This document shows positions 41,193 to 54,900 of a stretch of DNA of 64,000 nt, piece after piece. This stretch comes from Heterocephalus glaber (lineage: Eukaryota; Chordata; Mammalia; Rodentia; Bathyergidae). A program made the position numbers and the translations under genes. The stretch covers positions 6,343,125 to 6,407,124 of the forward strand of contig NW_004624795.1 of NCBI RefSeq assembly GCF_000247695.1, given 5' to 3'. Below the pieces are notes generated by a model. That model made no database searches, had not been told where the DNA came from, and saw nothing but the letters and a program-made list of their open reading frames with translations. Position 1 is the stretch's first letter. Each line of letters opens with the position of its first letter.

Positions 41193-44100
41193 CCAGATGC
41201 TCCTGTGTCCCATGGCAGTGCCAGGTGGATGTGGGGCACTGGACCGGTACTGCAAATGTTGCTCCTCTGCTGCCGGGTGCTAGGTCTGCTTCGAGGGGCA
41301 GTGGCCTGGCCTGGGCACCCCCAGGGGTGCGGCCTCGGTGAGGTGGGCACAGGGATCATGTGGACTGGGGGTGGCATCCCACCCAGCAACTTGACACTCC
41401 CAGAGCAGCCTGTGCTTCAGGACCGGGAACTGCCTGTCACCACCAGCTCCTGTTGAACTTTTTGGTACCCAGTAATGGGCAGAGTTTGGGAATCATAATT
41501 TGTAAAAACTTTTATTGGTACATGTTTACAGTGCATGCTGATTACACTCATTGTGGCACACACACCACGCATCTTCGTTCTTGCTACATCTCCCTGCCCC
41601 CGTCATCTCTTGGTCCTCTGCCCGTTTGCGAAAGCTCTGTCTCCACGTTTTCCATTGTTTATTTTGTTCTTCAGTGGAACTCTTTCTGTAGGGAGTTGCC
41701 TTCTTGAGAGAGGCCTCCTCGCTCTGCAGTGAGGTCCTGAGGTGGATGTGGTCAGCAAAACCAAGTTCCCTTTAGGTATCTGAAGCAGGAGGGGATTTGA
41801 TCTAGGAACGAGGTAGTTATGAAACCATCATGGAGTTTTTCAGCGGCAAGACTACTGGTCTGTGAATGTCAACATTCCGGGTGTGTCTGATTGTTTCCTG
41901 AAACAATATTTGGGTTGGGTATTTTTAGCAAGCATGCCACATAGGTGTTTTGTAATTCAGGGTCTGTAATACAAGATCAAGCCACTATCAGTAATACTAA
42001 TTTTGGCCAGGAGTGGTGGAGCACACCTGTCATCATCATCGAAGCACTCAGGAGGCTGAGGCAGGAGGATCACCATGAGTTCAAGGCCAGCCTGAACTAT
42101 GTAGTAAGACCCTATCTCAAAAATAAAAAAATTTAAAAGAAGAGGAGGGGCCAGGGATTTAGCTCAGTGGTTCCGCCGCCTGCCTCACAAGTGGAAGGAC
42201 CCAAGTTCGATCCCCGGTACCAATAATAAAAATTAAAAAAAGAGGAGGAAAAGGAGGAGGAGGAGGAGGAGCTGCTCAGTGGCAGAGTCGCCTGGGTTCC
42301 ATCTCCAGTAGTAAAGAAAACAAAAGAGGCCCCGGGGATTTAGCTCAGTGGTTCCGGAGCCGGCCTCGCAAGCGCAAGGTCCCGAGTTCAATCCCCTGCA
42401 TGAAAAAAGAAAAAAAAAAAAAAACCAAAAGAAAAGAAAAAAAAGAAGAAAGAAAGGAACCTTCCGTTTTTTGAAGGACGAATCTGTGTGTGTGTGTTTG
42501 CACATGTGCACACGTGAGACATGGGGGAGAAAATTTGCTAGGAAGAGGCCCTGTAGCTCTCTAACTCCTTAGCATTTCAAAGGGGGCCAGGGTGCCGAGA
42601 GTAATGTAGCCCTGCCAGTGTGTGGCTCAGCCTCCAGTGGGTGATGGTTCCCCGCTCGGGGTGAGCACACGCCTCTCCCTCGTGGCCCGTGGGTGTATCA
42701 GTCCTCCTCTGACCCCATGGTAACGTGGTAAGTGCTACTCCCTCTCCCTTAGTCATGAAATATTCAGCCTGCAGCAGTGGTGTGCCAGGGCCTGCCCGGG
42801 CGCACAGAGAGGAATAAGACCTGTGGCAGCCTGGAAGAACTCCCTGCCAGGTTGACAGGTGGGGAAGGAGATAAACTAGGGCTTGTGAGATGTGTGGTGG
42901 CTGCAGGAGCCTAGGCCGCATTTAGATTTGGGGTCTGGGGTGTGTTCCCCTGTGGCCCCAGTGTCCCTGGCCCTGGACAGCGTTCGAGGTGACTCTGCTG
43001 CCCGGGACACCTCTTCCCGAGCCTTCCCCTGATCTTGATACCCAAGAAGGGAGCTCGGGCCAAGCAGTGCCCCATCAGGTGACCCAGGCCCGCTCCAGTT
43101 TTTCCCTGCTGCCAGGGGCTCATGCCACCCGAGATGGGCCTTGCCACTCGGGCAACTCACGGGGTCCCCGTGGAGAGCTGGATGGGACCCAGGCCGGGTT
43201 GGGGTGGCACTGATCACCTCGTGACTCAGCCTGGATCTGCCCTTACTGGATGAGTTAGAATGAGATGGGAGGAAGTAGAACCCCAGAATCCAGTTGTTAA
43301 ATGTGTCCTAAATGTCCCCATGATCAGTCTGGTTCGGGAGCCCTGATTAGTGGCAGCTCCTGTCTGCCATACTGAGAAGGAGGGTCAGGAGGAGAGGGCT
43401 TCATGGCTTCTCCCAGGCGTGGGAGTCGCAGAAGGAATTGGGGTCCTTCTCTCCATATCTCAGCCCTAGCTTGGCTCATCCATTACTTGGGTTCTCCTCC
43501 TTCATACTGGGATGTTGTTGTCATCTTCTCACTTGCCCTGCAGAAGAAATGGGGTGATAGCTAAGTGTGGTGGCACACACCTATAATCCCAGCATTTGGG
43601 AGGCTGAGGCAGGAGGATTTCAGCAAATTTTATGTCAGCCTGGGCTACATAGTGAGTTCAAGCCCAGCCTGGACTACATAGGGAGACCCTGTCTCAAAAA
43701 AAAAGGGGTGGGTAAACAGCCCCGTTTGGTGATAAAGAGATTAGAGAGGAAGAGGACAGTGAGTGCATGTGTGGTTACAGCTCGAAGGACCAAGTCTTCC
43801 TGTGCAGGTAGAGCACCGGCAGTTTTAAATCCCTACAATCCATCCCCCTCCCCGTCCCCAGGTGGTGTGAACCAGTCAGGGCAGCTATCATCTTTTCTTT
43901 TGCAGACAGGGGCATTGAAAGAGGATGTGAATGGCACACACTTGTGATCCCAACACTCTGAGAGGCTGAGGCAGGAAACCCACAAGTTCAAACCCAGCCC
44001 GGGCAATTTAGTGACTTAGCAAGACCGTGCCTTAAAATAAGAAATAAAAGAGCCTAGGGGTGTTGGCTTGGCCTGCCTCTTAGAGCAGGCAGAATCCTGA

Positions 44101-46130
44101 CCTCTGCCTTGGGCTTGAAGCCACGATCCCTGCCTGGGGCTGGGCGGCTTGGGCTCCCTGTCTGTGCAGTCACCCTTCTGTACATGGGCGGGACTGGCTC
44201 CAGGACCCCTTTTGGATACCAGGCTGCATGGGTGCTCAAGACCCTTACATGGTGTGGTGTCTGCTTTAATTCATCTCTGACTTGGTCCCCAACACAGGGC
44301 CAGGGCTATGTAGACAGGGGCTAGACTTTATTGTTCACAGAATAATAGCAAGAAACAAAAGTCTGTACATGTTTGGTAGAGATGCAGTTTTTTCCCAAAT
44401 ATTTTTATCAAGTCAGGTGTGGTGGCACATGCTTGTAATCCCAGTACACAGGAGGGTGAGGCAGGAGGATCACAAGTTCTAGGCCAGCCTGAACTGTATA
44501 GCAAGACGCTGTCTCAGAACAACAACAACAAAAGCATTGAATGGGCAGATTCAGAACCCAGGAACCCATGGGTGTGAGGGGTCAAAGTATTTCCCCTCCT
44601 AAGCTGCTCTGATGATGAAAACCACATTACCAGGCTTCATCTCTGTGACACATCCACTTCCAAAATAGAACTGTCTTCTCTCCCTTCTCCGTTCTGCAAA
44701 GGAAAGAACTTTCCTAGGATGAAATAACTGGCATAGATTGCATTCCTGTTCAGACGCTGGCCATCCCAGGCCTGTGTAAGGATCCATGTCCGCCTTATTG
44801 AGATTGAGGAAGGGCCACAGGACTGGCCCAGTGGCCTGGAAGGGCTGTGAGTGGCTGCGCCTGGCCGTTGGTCAGCCAGAGTCACAGGGTGGGTCAGACA
44901 CTGGTAGAGCAGCAGCCAGCGGCAACCGACAGAGCGGGAGAGAAATGAACACGGATCGCTGTGAACCAGGAGATTCCCAGATCGGTTGTGCAGCACGATT
45001 TAGACTAAACTGATGGGTACGATTTTAAACCCACCACTCAAACATTGCCCCCTTTCAGACTCTGGTGTGTATCTTTCCAGAAATTCTTACATGCAAATGA
45101 ACATACTTATACAGTCTTACCAGGGTCTTGCATTGGAGCCTTATTTTATCTAATATGTGGTGGCCGTCTTTCCTTGTCAATTTTGTGACTGTGTCCTGCT
45201 TTTTAGTTTTTTTTGGTTTTTGTTTTTGGTACTGGGGATTGAACTCAGGACCTTTCGCTTGCACAGCAGGTGCTGGAACCACTGAGTTAAATCCCTGGCC
45301 CCTGCTTTTTAGTTTTTTGAGACAAGAGCTCACTGTGTAGCCAGGTTGGTCTTGATCTTGTGATCCTCCTGCTTCAGCCTCCCCAGTGCTGGGATTATAG
45401 GCATGCACCACCAGGGCCAGCTCTCCTAGGGCTCTTCTCTTACACCCTTACCAATAGCAAACATCCATTTTTCCAGTCTGAAAAGCATCCCTTTCCTTTT
45501 TTTTTTTTTTTTCCTGGTACCAGGAATTGAACTCAGGACCTCTGCAAGTCCAAGGACCTGAACTCCATCCCTGGTACCGGGGGGAATAAAAAAGAAATGT
45601 GCTGTACCTGCCTCGAAACTCAGGACCTCATGCTTGCCAGGCAGGTGCTGTGCCACTGAGCTAAATCCCCAGCCCTAGACAGAATTCTAAATGAAGAAGA
45701 AACAGAAAATCCCCCAGGCTCTTTGGCCTCAAGGCAGTTTCTATTTGCCTGAGTCTCCCTGCCCTCATCCCAACACAAGCTGCATTGTTGCCCAGTGCCC
45801 AGTGCATCTCTAATTTTGCATTCATTCTGCTCCTTTCGCTTCTCATTTTTCACGAGCAATTTTCCACATTGCTCCACAGTCATCATCTTTTCCATTTTAA
45901 TTGTTGCACAAGGTTCCGATGAGTGAATAATTTAATAATCATTACCCAAACATCAGGCACTTACACGGCTATGTGATTTTTCCTATTATGAATAATGCTG
46001 CCAAGAATGTTTTTGTGGATATTGCCCCTTCCTGGATTCGGATTATTTCCTGAGGCTGCTGTCCTGAGTGAGAAGCTGCCTTAAAGGCCAGGAGGGCCTT
46101 CGTGGTTCTTGGCATGAGCGGTTACACTGT
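41193..46130. other. Intergenic RSAD1-MYCBPAP, part 1
   Basis: RSAD1 3' flank (41193-42000, with an AT-rich repeat-like stretch at 41490-41660). B1 copies: about 42005-42125 (+), 43563-43700 (+), 43930-44045 (+), 44410-44525 (+) and 45310-45425 (-). ID-like: 42147-42240 (+), 42255-42320 (+), 42329-42425 (+), 45218-45302 (-), a rearranged copy at 45503-45580, and 45619-45678 (-). A purine tract lies at 42237-42271. Unique DNA at 42560-43555 and 44050-44400 shows nothing recognisable. About 45850-46140 resembles an old antisense L1 ('attatgaataatgctgccaa'). Confidence 0.55.
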
Positions 46131-49100
46131 TTTCCAAAGGGTTTCCCTTTTAAAAATTTTTTTCCTGCTTAAAATAAAGAGAAAAAAGGAAATGCATACT
46201 CTCTTTCATTTAGGAAAAGCAAAAGTGCTACTACAGAAATCACCACTCCAACATTTGGGTGACCATGTCTTGATGCATAGATGTAGATGGGAACATAAAA
46301 ATAACTCCTCACAAAAGGAATCGTCCCCACTTGCCAGTTTCGCCGCCTGATTTTTTACTAGACAACATGCCCTGGGTTTTTCTGATTGGTTCTGCCGGTA
46401 CCGCGCCTGTGTGGCAGCATAATGTAGTACACTAATAGCTACAAGCTGGGCACCAGGCCAACGATTTTATCTGCATTTGTTCATGTAAACTCAGCAAGAA
46501 GCTGGTGAGAGAAGTAACGTTACCTGCACACACCCATTCTGCAGGTGAGGAAACGGGCTCTGGAAATGAACCATCTGCCCAAGGCTGCAGGGTGACGGGG
46601 AGGAGGGCCAGGCACTCAGGCCAGTACTCTGGGTCTCTAAAACATGCTTGCCAGGCATGGTGGTGCATGCCTGTAATCCCAGCAGTCGGGAGGCTGAGGC
46701 AGGAGGATTTCCCTGAGTTCTAGGCCAGCCTGGGCTACAGAGTGAGATCTATCTCAATAAGCTAAAAACAAAAAACCCAAACAAACAGAAACCCCCCCAG
46801 ATGCTTCTAGAAGTGGTACATGAATATGAATATATACATATATACCTATGTGTTTTGCCATACTAGGCCTTGAACCTGGGATCTTCACACTGAACTGTAT
46901 CCCCACATCAGCTTTCTTCCAACTGGCCATCTTTATCCACAAGGGAGGCTGGGAAGTGTAGTGTTTAAACTGCTGCTTCTTCACCCATACTGTCCCATAA
47001 TCCGAGAGCTTGGTTAATAAAGGGGTGTGGATATTAAGAGATAATGAAGCCAGGCATGGTGGTATGAACCTGTAATCCTGATATCCAGAAGGCTGAGGCA
47101 GGAGGATCCTGAGTTCAAGGTTGTTCTGGACTATATTTTGAGACTTTGTCTCAAAAAGCAAACAAGTTTACCAACCAGATTAAACACTGTCCATTAAATA
47201 TTTACAAATTTTTGTGTTTTGTGTACATTTTAGTTGTTTGCTTATTCAGCCAATTGTAGCTCTGGTGATTTCTTGATCAAATTAAATGGATGATAGTCAG
47301 ATGGTAGAGAAAAAGGTGTTTCAAGCATATTAACTCTTACTTCTATAAATACTGCTTCCATCTTGCTACCCTCTTCATCTTTCATGGGTTTTTGCTGTTT
47401 TGGAAGTGAGCTTTCTAGAGATTTCCACTATATTTATAAGGCTGAGTCCATCTGTTGCCTGTGACTTTTTCCATCTGTCCCCAGCTCCACCTCCGGAGCT
47501 CTGGGCAGCGGTGTGGCCAGCTCCCAGCTCCCAGCAGAGGCCTTTAACATCTAATACCGGTGGCAGGTCCGTCCCCCTGCGTCCTAACCTGCAGTGTTGC
47601 TTCTCTCCTGAATGATGAGGCAGGACAGTCCCCCATCGGGCTTCCGGTTTTCTCGGCTCCCTCCCGAGTCTATGCAGCGGAAGTGCTATCCATGCAAGCT
47701 CATGCTCCCCTCCTGGCAGACCTGCAGAATCCAGATCCCTGCCTTCAGGAATCAAAAACTATTTTTTGAGGCTCTCCGGTGAGCAGTTTCTGCACCAGAT
47801 GTGCGGGGCAGCACAGGAAACGGCCTAAAGCTGGACAAAGAGTCGTAAATTATGCAAATGGGACAAGGTAGGGCCTGGCAGGTCCTTAACTAGGAAGATA
47901 AAGGTTAGTTTAATGGCTTGGTTTGTGCAGATTTCTCTCTGCCTCAACTGCCCAGCGTCAGTGATGAAACTGGGACCGTTGTCCTGGTTGGAGAGGATGT
48001 CATTCACATGGGAATTTCATCTGCTTTTCCTTTTTTGGGGGGGAGAGCATGGGGTTCTGGGAATCAAACCCAGGGCCTTGTCCATGCTAAGCACTTACTT
48101 TACCTCTAAGCTCCATGCCCAGCTCCTCATACTGCTCCCCACCTCCCACCCCCGGGATCGAACTCAGGACATCCTGTTGCACTTGCCAGCCAGGCGTGGC
48201 ACCACTGAGCTACACTACACCCCTGGCCCCTCATCTGCTGCTTTTAAGGTCAGAAAGAAAAAAAGAAGGTCAAGTAGGGTGTGATGGTACACACCTGTAA
48301 TCTCAGCACTCTGGGAGGCTGAGGCAAGACAACTGCAAAATTGAACACAGCCCAGGCAATTTAGCAACTTAGACCCTGTCTCAAAGTTTAAAAAGGGCTG
48401 AGGATGTAGTTCAGTGTGAATGCTTGGGCTCAATCCCCAGTACTACAAAAAAGAAAAGAAAAAGATCAAAGTGATTTTGCATCTTCTTTTTGAGTCCTTT
48501 TAACTCAGAAATCACTGTGCCAGAATGGTATATTTTGGTGTGGCGCATTCTTAACTGCTTCACAGTGCCCTGGGTGTGCTGGCCCTAGGGAATGCAGGTC
48601 CCCAACAGAAACTACAGGCCTCGACCAGGACAGAGGGACACCTGTCATTTCACTGTGATGCTGAAATGTGTCACCAGGGAGCTCCAGGCTCCTGGAAAAT
48701 TTTCTTCCTGACTCCTAGTAGCACTTGTCGCCTGCTGGGTCACTGCTGGGAGGGTGTGTGTCACTGCCAGAATATGTCACTGGACTGGCCCTCAGGGAGC
48801 AGGCAGCCCCCTCCCGTGAGTCCTTGCCTGCCCCCAACAGGTCTGGCGGGAGTGGCTCCATTCCTAGGTGGCTGAGCCATCTGGGCAAGCACTGCCCACG
48901 GCCTCCCGGGCCCCTGGGACACAGTGTGGCTTTCCTTCACTCACCTCTGTCCTCCTCTCTTGATGTTGAGCACAGTCGAGCACTGCTTTAGACCACTGAG
49001 GAAGCTGCCATGGAAATGCCCACTTCCCAGTCCCCACCAAGTGTGGATCCTTCAGATTAATGTGCATAAGCAAAGATAGGTGTGGTGGCCCACACTTGTA

Positions 49101-51900
49101 ATCCCAGCACTCTGGAGGCTGAGGCAGGAAGATCAAGAGTTTGAGGCCAGCATAGGTGACATAGTGAGACCCTGTCTAAAAATTAAAATAAAAAAAGGTC
49201 AGTACAAGAACTGTGAATGGTTCCCACCTGGGGTCCTGCAGTGTGGATCCTGAGTTCAGATCATTGCTCTGGGTGAGGTAGGTACTTAGCCTTTATTTGC
49301 CTCAGTTTCTCATCTGAAAAATGGGGATGCTAATCACCATCATGATTGTTAGAAAGGTTTAAGAAGTTAGTACCTATAATTCAAGTAACCAAAGAAACAT
49401 AGATAAATTTGATTTCATCAAAAATTTAAAATTTTGTCCAAAGGACACTATTGATAAAGTAAAAAGAAAACCCACAGAGTGGGAGAAGATATTTACTAAT
49501 TCATATCCAGTATCTGATAAGGGATTAGTATCTACAATACATAAAGAACTCATACAATTCAACAATAAAAAGACACCTGAATTGGGCCAGGGATTTAGCT
49601 CCGTTGTGCCACCTCCTGCCTTGCAAGTGCAAGGTCTCGAGTTTGATCCCCGGTACCAAACAAAACAAAACAAAATAAAAAGTTAAACCTAAGCTATACA
49701 CGGTGTAATCCTAGCACTGGGGAGGCTGAGGCAGGAGGATTGTAAATTCAAGACCAGCCTAGGCTACATTGTGAGGCCATGTCTCAATAAACAAACCAAC
49801 TAAGTAACCAAGTATCAAACCTAGAGTCACCATATGACTGGCAGTTCTGCTCCTAGGTATAAGAGAATGAGAAACAAGGGTCCCACACAAACTTGTGCAC
49901 AAATATTTATGGCATCATTCATAATAACTGACACTGGAATCAGCCAATTCCCATTAACTGATGAATGGACAGATAAAATGTGATATAGTTATACAATGGA
50001 ATATTATTCAGTAATAAAGAGATGAAGATATACGACATACATAAACCTTGAAAACATGTTAAACGAAAGAAACCAGAGACAAAGGTCTGTTGCATGATTT
50101 TATATTATGAAATGTCCAGAATAGGCAAATCCACAGAGACAGAAGGTAGATTACTGGTTTTCAGAGGCAGGGGGAAGAGGGAATGGGAACTAATAGGTAT
50201 AGTGTTTCTTTAGGGGTGATAAAAATATTCTGGAATTAGATAGTAGTGACAATTGGACAACCTGGTGAATATAATAAAAAACGCTGAGCTGTGTACTCTA
50301 AAATGGTGAATTGTCTGTTATATAAAATTTCATTTATGCAAATCTCAAATTGTTTTGTTTTTTGTTTTTGGTACTGGGGATCCAACTTGGGGCCTTGCAC
50401 TTGCAAGGCAGGTGGTGGCACCACTGAGCTAAATCCCTGGCCTTGTTTTGTTTTAGCACTAGAGATTGGACCCATGAACACCCTACCATTAAGCTACATC
50501 CCCAGCTCTTTTTATTTTTTATTTGAGACAGGGTCTTGCTAGGTTGCTCAGGCTGGGCTGGAACTTGTAATCCTCCTGCTTTAGTTGGCCAAGCAGCTGA
50601 GATTACGAATATGCACCACTGTTCCTGACTTTGGAGGGGGGCTTTTTTTGAGACAGGGTCTCACTGTGTGGTTCAGGCTGGCTTTGAACTCACTGAATCA
50701 AGACCTGGACCAAGACTACACAATGCAGACATCCATTTGAATTTCAGATAAACAATGAATGCATTTTAAGTGAAATATGTCCCAAATATTTCATGGAACA
50801 TAGTTATACTAAAAAGATTGTTTTATCTGAAATTAAAATTGAAATGGGCAAGGCTGGGCATGGCTCAGCTCTAGAACATTTGCCTAGCATGTTGGAGGCC
50901 ATGGGTTTGATCCCTGATAACACACACACACATACACACACAAGCATGGAAAAAAAGTTTTAAGGGCTGGGGATTTAGCTCAGTGGCACTGAGCCTGCCT
51001 TGCAACCACAAGGTCCTGCATTTGATCCCTAGTACCAAAAAAAAAAAAATTTTAACTGGGCATTCTGTATTTTCTCTGGCAACTCAGATGTGTCTTTTTT
51101 TTTTTTTTTTTTTTTTGGATACAGAGCCTTGCTATCCAGCCCAGGCTGACCTTAAACTCTGTGATCCTCCTGCCTCAGCCTCCCAAGTTCTGGGGTTACA
51201 GGCATGTACTGCTGTCATGACTCATTTCTGTGAAAGGAAAGAGTTTTTGAGGGACTCACATTTAATTCTCACATGAGGCTGACTCAGAGAGATTAAGTGG
51301 CCGAGCCCAAGGTCACCCAGCTAGAAAATGTTGAGCTGGGGTCTGAGGCTGGGTGTGCCGAGTGCACCATGACCTGCTGACGGGGAACTCGAGGCAGATA
51401 CACAGTGACCTACTTAAGGGCAGCCAGGGAGCCGGGAGCTGGCTTGGGAAGAACAGATGCTTCCACTGACTGAGAAGGAATAAAAGAGCAAGAGAGCGAG
51501 ACTTAAAACGCTGCCTCTCTGACTCTGCCTGTGCAGGGTCTAAAATCAAGGTGTCAGTGTGTTGTGTCCCCCTCAGGGCCATGCACTTTCTGCTTCTGAG
51601 GCTGCCACCATGTGTCCCCACCCAGGGCCACCACAGTCCGACCTCTGCCCGGGCCACCGAGTTGGCCTCTCTGACTCTGACCGCCCCCACCTCCCTCTTA
51701 ACATCCCTTGGGATTACAGGGGCCGCTGGATAATCCAGGGTCATCTCCGAACCTTAAGATCCTTCGTCACATCTGCAAAATGCCCTCTCTCATGAAAGGT
51801 GACCCACTCACCGCTTCCGGAGCTGAGGACATGGACGTCTTCAGAGAGTCATTATCCTGCCTGCCACACTGTAGGAAGGAAGTTATCTAGTGGCTTTCAG
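46131..51900. other. Intergenic RSAD1-MYCBPAP, part 2
   Basis: MIR relics at about 46420-46625 (+), 49260-49370 (-) and 51260-51375 (+). B1: 46650-46775 (+), 47048-47160 (+), 48275-48390 (+), 49077-49195 (+), 49690-49790 (+), 50520-50640 (-) and 51110-51215 (-). ID-like: 46840-46920 (-), 48030-48120 (-), 48143-48230 (-), 49585-49665 (+), 50357-50445 (-), 50445-50520 (-) and 50965-51050 (+). Unique DNA without recognised content: 47170-47820, 48480-49070 and 51380-51900. Confidence 0.55.
49375..50350 (+). mobile_element. L1M 3' end (ORF2 tail and 3' UTR), SINE-interrupted
   Basis: A forward LINE-1 relic: an ORF2-tail segment with 'aaagaactcatacaattcaa', then, after ID and B1 insertions, the characteristic mammalian L1M 3' region ('caatggaatattattcagta', 'atgtccagaataggcaaatc'). 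It is full of stops and non-functional. Confidence 0.75.
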
Positions 51901-54900
51901 TGCTCTGGGCCTTCGCTGTAATCTCTTTCATCTGCACCACATTTAGAGCACTTACACACACACACACACACACATTTGAGTGTGTGCACACACAGCTTTT
52001 TCCCCCTCCTTGAATTGATCTGGGAAGCCGCTGGAGGTGTGCGGAGCCCATACGGAAAAGGAAGTGGACGAAACCATTGGGCCAGATCACAGCTAGAAAA
52101 ACTCAGGGTTTTAACAAACCACCCCCCCGCCACCCCCCAGTTTCCAGCCATGCACCACTAGCCCAGCATGCTCCTGTGGATTGGGGCGATCCTCGGTACC
52201 CACAATCCAGAGAAGCCCCCAAGGTGGGCCAGCTCCCTGCCCAGATTCTGCCCTCAGCAGGCCGAGCAGGGCGGGATGGGGCCAGAGAGCCTCCTTTTTG
52301 TGTTGAACCTTGGGACAGAGCCCCAGAACTTGGCATCCCCCGTTCTGGGACATGTCCCTGACAGAACATTGGAGGGAGCTCGGGTTCATGGAAAATCATC
52401 TTAGCTCAAATCTCCCAGAATCAGCCACAGGGCTGCGATTTGCCCTGCGGATGCTGGAAGGAGCCACTGTGACCCTGACATCTCCAGGCTGCCCTCGCCC
52501 TATTGCCCATGGTGGTGGCCAGTGCTGGGCTGTCCCAGGGACGGGGAGGCAGGGTCCGCTGCTGGAGGGTCTACTGCAGCTGGGGTGGGGTTCCTCCAGA
52601 AGTGCATGTGATGTGCTAGCGCGCCCCCCCCCCCCATACTGGGGATTGATCCCTGGGCCTTCACACTGAGCTACATCCACAGCCCTTTTTTATTTTTTAT
52701 TTTGAGACAGGGTCTCATTCCAGGCTGGTATCAAACTGCCAATCCTCCTGCCTCAGCCTCCCAGAGTGCTGGGATTATAGGTGTGTACTACCGCATCCAG
52801 CTTCATGCGATAAGGATTCTGAAGATCATAAAACAGGGAGGTGGCAGAGAGAGACAATGACCCCTTGAGGCGGGGTACTGTCCCCACTCTATAAAGATGG
52901 CCCAGCCAGGGGCCAAGGTGAGACATGATCACACAGTTTACTCTGAAGCCCCTGTGCTCCTAACCTCTGCTCCAGGTGGCCCCCAAAAGGCTCCCTTGTG
53001 TCCTCAAAGAGGGGGAGACAGCTGGGCATGGTGGTGCATGCCTGTAATCCCAGCACTCAGGAGGCAGAGGCAGGAGGATGGCTATGAATTCAAGGCCAGC
53101 CTGGGCTACATAGTGAGATCCTGTCTCAAAAAAATGAGAGGAAAAAAATGGAGGAGGAGGAGGAAGAAGAGGAGGAGGAGGAGGAGGAAGAAGAGGAGAA
53201 GGAGGAGGAGGAGGGGGGAAAAGGAGTTTGAGCCTGGGCACAGTGTCCCGTGTGTGTTGCTCCCAATCTGCAGTCGGGTGCCTCCCGGGACAGTGTCCAG
53301 CTGTGGCCTGTCTCTAGGGCTTTGAGGAATGTCAGGTTCCTGCGGAGAGTCAGCCCAGCAAGGTCCTAGTGAGGAGGCAGTGACAGGGAGCCATATGAGC
53401 AGAATGAGCCCAGATGTGAAGGGGACGAGCCAGGTGCAGACGGGCCACAGGTGGTGCTAGGGTGGTGAGGCCAGATGTGGGTGACATGGACGACACTGTG
53501 TGGGGCGGGGACCAGCTGGGAGGGGCCAGCCAGGCGTGAGGGTGGAGATGCTAGGGCGGGGGCAGGTGTGTGTGCAGGGAGACCAGGGGGGATGCGCTGG
53601 GAGCAGAGACAGCCAGCTGGGGCCCTGGGGGAGGTGGGGGGGGCTGTGTCCTGCAGGTGGGAGGAGACACGCTCTGTCTTTCGGGAGGCTGTTTAGCCAG
53701 TGGACAGAGTCGCTGACACCATGTTCACACCCAGCTGGGCGGAAGCGAAGAGACATGAAGCAGTCATCTACGCCGCGTCCTCTCTCACCCCACCACCCTC
53801 TCCTCCCTGGGTTCAAGGATGTGGCTCCACTGGGGAGGAAAGGGCTGGAGCTGACCATGCTTCCCATGCCAGGCCTGTGTGCCTGCTTCGTCCCCCTCCG
53901 AGACCTCCACCCCCCTGCCTGCTGAGTGTGACTTAGTGAATCCCCTCTGATACAACCTCCTCAGGGCTCCGTGGCTCATCATGCTGAGGTCCTGTCCCCT
54001 GAGGACCCATATTTTAGGGTTGCAGACCTTCATCCCAGTGACTCAACTCTGTGTCTGGAGCACCCTGACCTTTCCCACATGAATGAGCTCCAGAGAATCC
54101 TGGGATAGAATGGGAAATTGTGTATAAAATTAAGAACACAGATGAATGGATAAACAATGTGGTCTGTTGTGGAATATTACTCAGCCGTGAAAAGGAATGA
54201 AGTACATGGTAAGTGAAAGAAGACCAATAGCATATGACTCCATTTTTGTGAAAATCCAGAATAGGCAACTCAGTCAAGGCAGAAAGTAGTTTAGTGGTTG
54301 GCAGGGGTTGGGAGAGGGGACAGGGTTGGGGGGAATGATTGATTGAGGGATGTAGGTACAAGAGTTCTTTTAGGGATAATGGTTGCACAACATTGGAAAT
54401 GTACTAAATGCCACCACATTGTAAATATTAGAATGGTGACTTTTCTGTTAATCATATTTTATAACAATAACAACAAAAACAAGTCAAGTGTGGCAGCACA
54501 CATCTGTGATCCTGGCCCTTGGGAGGCTGAGGCAGGAGGATTGTCACAAGTTCAAGGCCAGTCTGGGCTACACACTGAGACCCTGTCCCAAAAACAAAAA
54601 CAGAAAGCTAATCCTAATCCCTTTCTACCCTGTCCCTGATCGTCACTGAACAGCCGGGCAGGCACTGGTTGTGTAACTCCCTAGAGCTCAAAGCTTTCCA
54701 GAAGCTGGGTGCACAGATTACGGATCCACACGTGTTTGTCTGTTTTTTCCCCCAGTGGATTGTGAGCTCCTAGAAGGCAAGAGGAGGCCTTTTTGCTTCG
54801 CCTCACATCTCACTGAGCCTCTATTGCAGCCACGGAGGTCAATTGTTGCTGTCTCCCTTCAAGAAAGAGCTCGCTGAGCCAGGCATGGTGGTGCATCCTG

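Noticed and set aside
47375..47770. Possible gene in the unique block between RSAD1 and MYCBPAP (frames of 126 and 71 codons)
   Set aside because: Frames overlap on opposite strands, no domain is recognised and no CpG island or splice pattern is present.
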